64,000 nt of DNA, taken from contig OY728122.1 in the NCBI GenBank assembly GCA_963277665.1, positions 2,126,620,024-2,126,684,023 of the forward strand. The letters run 5' to 3'. The notes under the pieces are model-generated. The model did no database searches, had not been told where the DNA came from, and was given only the letters and a program-made list of their open reading frames with translations. The stretch comes from Viscum album. Taxonomy: Eukaryota > Streptophyta > Magnoliopsida > Santalales > Viscaceae. Both the position numbers and the translations under genes were made by a program. Positions 61,231-64,000 of the stretch are shown here, one piece after another; within the stretch, counting starts at the first letter, position 1, and every line of letters begins with the position of its first letter.

Positions 61231-62430
61231 TGATAATATTATTGTCTTTATACTTGTTACCAAACTTAATTTCTTTTGAATTGGTTTACCTCATATTGCA
61301 TTGAAAACATCCAACTCTCAACTTTTAAGGATTATTCAAAAGATATAGGTTCTGGTTGACATATTAAGGAAGAGAATTCTACTAGGATTCCTCCACTTAT
61401 TTGAGTTCTTATTATTATTTCTTAGCCTCCTATAACATTTTCTAAGTGATGATTCTTTATTTTTTTAGACTATCTTGTTAAAATACAATTAGATTCATTA
61501 TTATCATTTTCTTATGAACTGAACTGAATTTTATTTATATTATTTTCAAAATATTTTTTAAGGTTTTTATGTCTCTTTTTGTTAGAAGAGTAATTAATTT
61601 CATTAGTTTGGTCTTTCTCTTTAATAAAAGTTTCATTTTCATCAAAAATTACACGAACATACTCTTCAACAGTACTTGAATATTTATTAAACAATGTATA
61701 GCCGTTAGAGGTAGCAAAATATACTAAAAATATTCCTTCATCAGATTTTAGAGAAAACATTCCAAATTATTATTGATTTCCATGATATACAACTTTAATC
61801 AAAAAAATTTAAAGCACATTACGTTAGGCTTTATATTATTCAAAATTTCATAACGTTTATTTTAGATAATAAGATGAATTATATATATATTCATGATATC
61901 TATGGGTTTTCTTGTATATTATTACCATAAGTAGGTATGAAGACTATATTCATTCAACATAGTCCATGCCCATTCCTGAATAATTCTATTTCTTCATTCT
62001 ATAATTCCATTTTGATAAGGTGTTTTAGGTGCATAAAAGGTAGGATTAATACCTAGATATGATCAAAAGAAATTGAATTCATGATTCCAAAAGTCTACAC
62101 AATGATATCTTATTAATGAATATATCCTAAAACCATTTTCATTTTGAAATTTTTTTTAGAAAATTTTAAAAAGAGTAAAATCATCACTTTTATGTTTTTG
62201 AAAATATACCCATGAAAACCTAAAATTATTATCCACTAATATATATATATATACTTTTCTAGGAAAAATTATACTCATGAAGGTTCAACCAGATCTAGTT
62301 TTAATAATTTATAGTGGTTATAAAATTGCGATTTTTTAACATATTTGTAGGAGGATTTTTGTGGCATTCCAATTTGGAAGGTATCACATAATCGGTCCCC
62401 ATGAAATTAACGAATAGGTAAATCAGACAA
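61231..62430 (-). pseudogene. pol: C2 integrase remnant
   Basis: From the N-terminal side: the zinc-binding end reads LCDTFQIGMPQKSSY (the second Cys is Phe) near 62360-62400. The core segment PYQNGIIE is followed by a stop, then RNRIIQEWAWTMLNE near 61965-62035; the catalytic Glu is kept and a CGA to TGA change fits the stop. The C-terminal SDEGIFLVYFATSNGYTLFNK segment lies at 61680-61750. This is a copia-type integrase placed before RT. Confidence 0.85.
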
Positions 62431-62639
62431 TAACGATTGGTTAGATAATGTGTTTAAAGAATGAATATTAAAATTACCTTTTCTCATATTCCAAATCCAT
62501 GTTTTATTTATCTAAGAAGTTAAATAATTCACTTTCTATTTACAAAAGAAATTTAACTCAAATATATAAGCATTATTAGTTCAAGGTGCTCCAAACAAAA
62601 ATAGATTGTCTTTAAATACAAATCATGAATGGTAGAGAA

Positions 62640-62970
62640 ATAAAAAAATATTTATCACTACAGAGTTGAGAGATACTTATCTTATTACGCTTCTACCATA
62701 GTTCATACAATACATTTTTGATTGAGATAGTTTATAGATCTCAAACAATTCCATGTCTTATTATATTTCCTTTTGAATTATCCCCAAAAGTTACTAGACC
62801 CACATCTATTTGAGGCAGTGTGTTAATGATTGATGAATTTCCACTCATATTTCTAGGGAACTCACTATAAAAATACGATGTATCATTTCTATTTATGTGA
62901 CATGTTTCCTATAAAATAATTTTAGAGAAATGTTTGTTTTAGTACCCATATTCTCTAGGGACTATATGTA
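62640..62970 (-). pseudogene. pol: C2 protease and gag-pre-integrase remnant
   Basis: The minus strand reads ETCHINRNDTSYFYSEF (remnant of the C-S-x-H-M-T-G-D protease region), then NTLPQIDVGLVTFGDNSKGNIIRHGIV and NVLYELW...KISISQL, the conserved copia stretch between protease and integrase. The catalytic DSG/DTG itself is not readable. Confidence 0.7.
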
Positions 62971-63559
62971 TTAACTATTAGAGATATGAGAATCCCAATA
63001 TGATTTTTTCAATTACTCATATCATTTTCCTCTCAGAAACTTTTAGAAATAGAATATTTTATTAATTCCACATATTTGAGGATTTCTTAAATAAAAGATT
63101 TTTGATATATGTCCTTCTACTCCATAAATTTTTCAACTAATAGTTTTTGTGTTGGGAACAAAATGATTCATATATTGATTAGATTTTACAACCTTATTTC
63201 CTATAACAAATATTTTATTTTTAGTGCTTTCCCATGAATTTCATTTATAAAATTTTATACTTTTGTAAAGAAGATAGCTATAATTTAATTAATTTCTTCA
63301 TCATCCTATAAATATTTGTGTCTCATTAATAAAGAGTTATATTTTCATTCTAGCATTTTGCAGTAGGTAACCAATTTGTTATTTGAATAATTTATATCAT
63401 AATCAGAATCAGAATAGGAATCAGATGAATATTAGTTTTATATATTATCCTCTTCTGCAATGAAGCTCATATTTTCTATTATATTTTATTATTTATTTTT
63501 AGAATTCGATATTAATGTGCATCTGGAGTTTTCAGAAACACACTATGTAGCCTTAATTG

Positions 63560-64000
63560 CAATTTTTTTTTCATAATCATCATTTTTTGGAATGTATTTT
63601 CTATATTTCCCTTTTCCACTTTAATAATAGAAAAGTAAGGTATTATATGGCCTAATTTATTTCATTCATATCATCTGACTCCCCTTGATACTTTATCTTC
63701 ACTTTTAAATGGTTTTCCAAATCCACTTTTCTTGTTATAAAAAATGATAAATTTTCGTGCTAATTGATACAATTCCATTTTAGAATCAGATGTATCTGAA
63801 TTCTTTTATACTATGACTTCCCACTTTATTCGTTTTCATTTCTTATAAGATGTTGCCTTTATAGAGGTATTATCCCTTTTCACTAAGACTTTACGATCTT
63901 CAACTTCATCTAGCATTTCAGCTTCAAATATCATCAATGTCCCTATTAATTCTCTCATAGTCATATTTTTGAGAGGTGACAATTTTTAAATTGAAAATAA
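63560..64000 (-). pseudogene. gag: C2 gag remnant, runs off the window
   Basis: Near the edge the minus strand reads KNMTMRELIGTLMIFEAEML and onward to KATSY, a typical segment after the UBN2 domain of copia Gag. About 200 bp downstream is LARKFIIFYNKKSGFGKPFK, then a zinc-knuckle remnant near 63640-63685 in which both early Cys codons are TGA (VR-stop-YE-stop-NKLGHIIP). The N terminus lies beyond 64000. Confidence 0.7.

Larger units (their letters stand above)
55614..64000 (-). mobile_element. Decayed Ty1/copia element C2 (Sirevirus-like), truncated by window edge
   Basis: The minus-strand order from the right edge is gag, protease, integrase, RT, RNase H (copia order, integrase before RT), then an extra decayed ORF (about 58600-59440), then a probable 3' LTR (about 57424 downwards) interrupted by E3. 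An extra ORF after pol and long LTRs are features of Sireviruses and related copia lineages, so that assignment is likely but not certain. The 5' LTR lies outside the window. Confidence 0.75.

Noticed and set aside
1..64000. CRISPR array, operon or bacterial-type system
   Set aside because: No spaced identical repeats with unique spacers, no bacterial gene organisation. Everything recognisable is plant LTR retrotransposon or satellite.

Overview
This window looks like gene-poor nuclear DNA from a plant. It is very AT-rich, and I found no host gene, rRNA, tRNA or CRISPR array. Every coding segment I can recognise belongs to an LTR retrotransposon. Three are Ty3/gypsy chromoviruses of the type with a C-terminal chromodomain and very long LTRs (3.6-4.0 kb, Tekay/Del-like). 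Two are old Ty1/copia elements. The assignment to a plant rests on these element types; I cannot name the species.

Layout. (1) About 700-7829: a decayed minus-strand copia-like element (C1) with long repeat-rich LTRs, a tRNA-Met-type primer site and gag remnants, but no recognisable pol. (2) 8930-20731: a young chromovirus (E1, plus strand). Its two LTRs are each 3569 bp and look a few percent diverged by eye, and it has a perfect 5-bp target duplication (GATAT). Its gag-pol frame is broken only by two in-frame stops. (3) About 20740-23250: a satellite-like island holding a roughly 77-bp tandem array and a roughly 34-bp array whose units carry inverted 9-mers. (4) 25614-38155: an old chromovirus (E2, minus strand). 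(5) 38161-42360: AT-rich DNA without recognisable content. (6) 42679-55608: a third chromovirus (E3, plus strand), same family as E2, apparently inserted into the LTR of a second copia element. (7) About 55614 to the window end: that second copia element (C2, minus strand, Sirevirus-like). It has a decayed extra ORF, then RNase H, RT, integrase, protease and gag remnants that run off the right edge.

How the parts relate. E2 and E3 share LTR and internal sequence but lie in opposite orientation, making a long imperfect inverted repeat. E1 belongs to a different subfamily, yet it shares LTR modules with them: a CTTATAAAAGG promoter, CpG-rich TACGTACGG...CCGTCTC modules, an ACGGG/CCCGT hairpin, and a possible intron inside the LTR. 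The possible intron keeps its GT and AG borders in all six LTRs. It would remove most of a leader full of ATGs from 5'-LTR transcripts while leaving genomic RNA able to prime. This is the most interesting hypothesis in the window and is untested. All calls come from reading the sequence; no searches were run.
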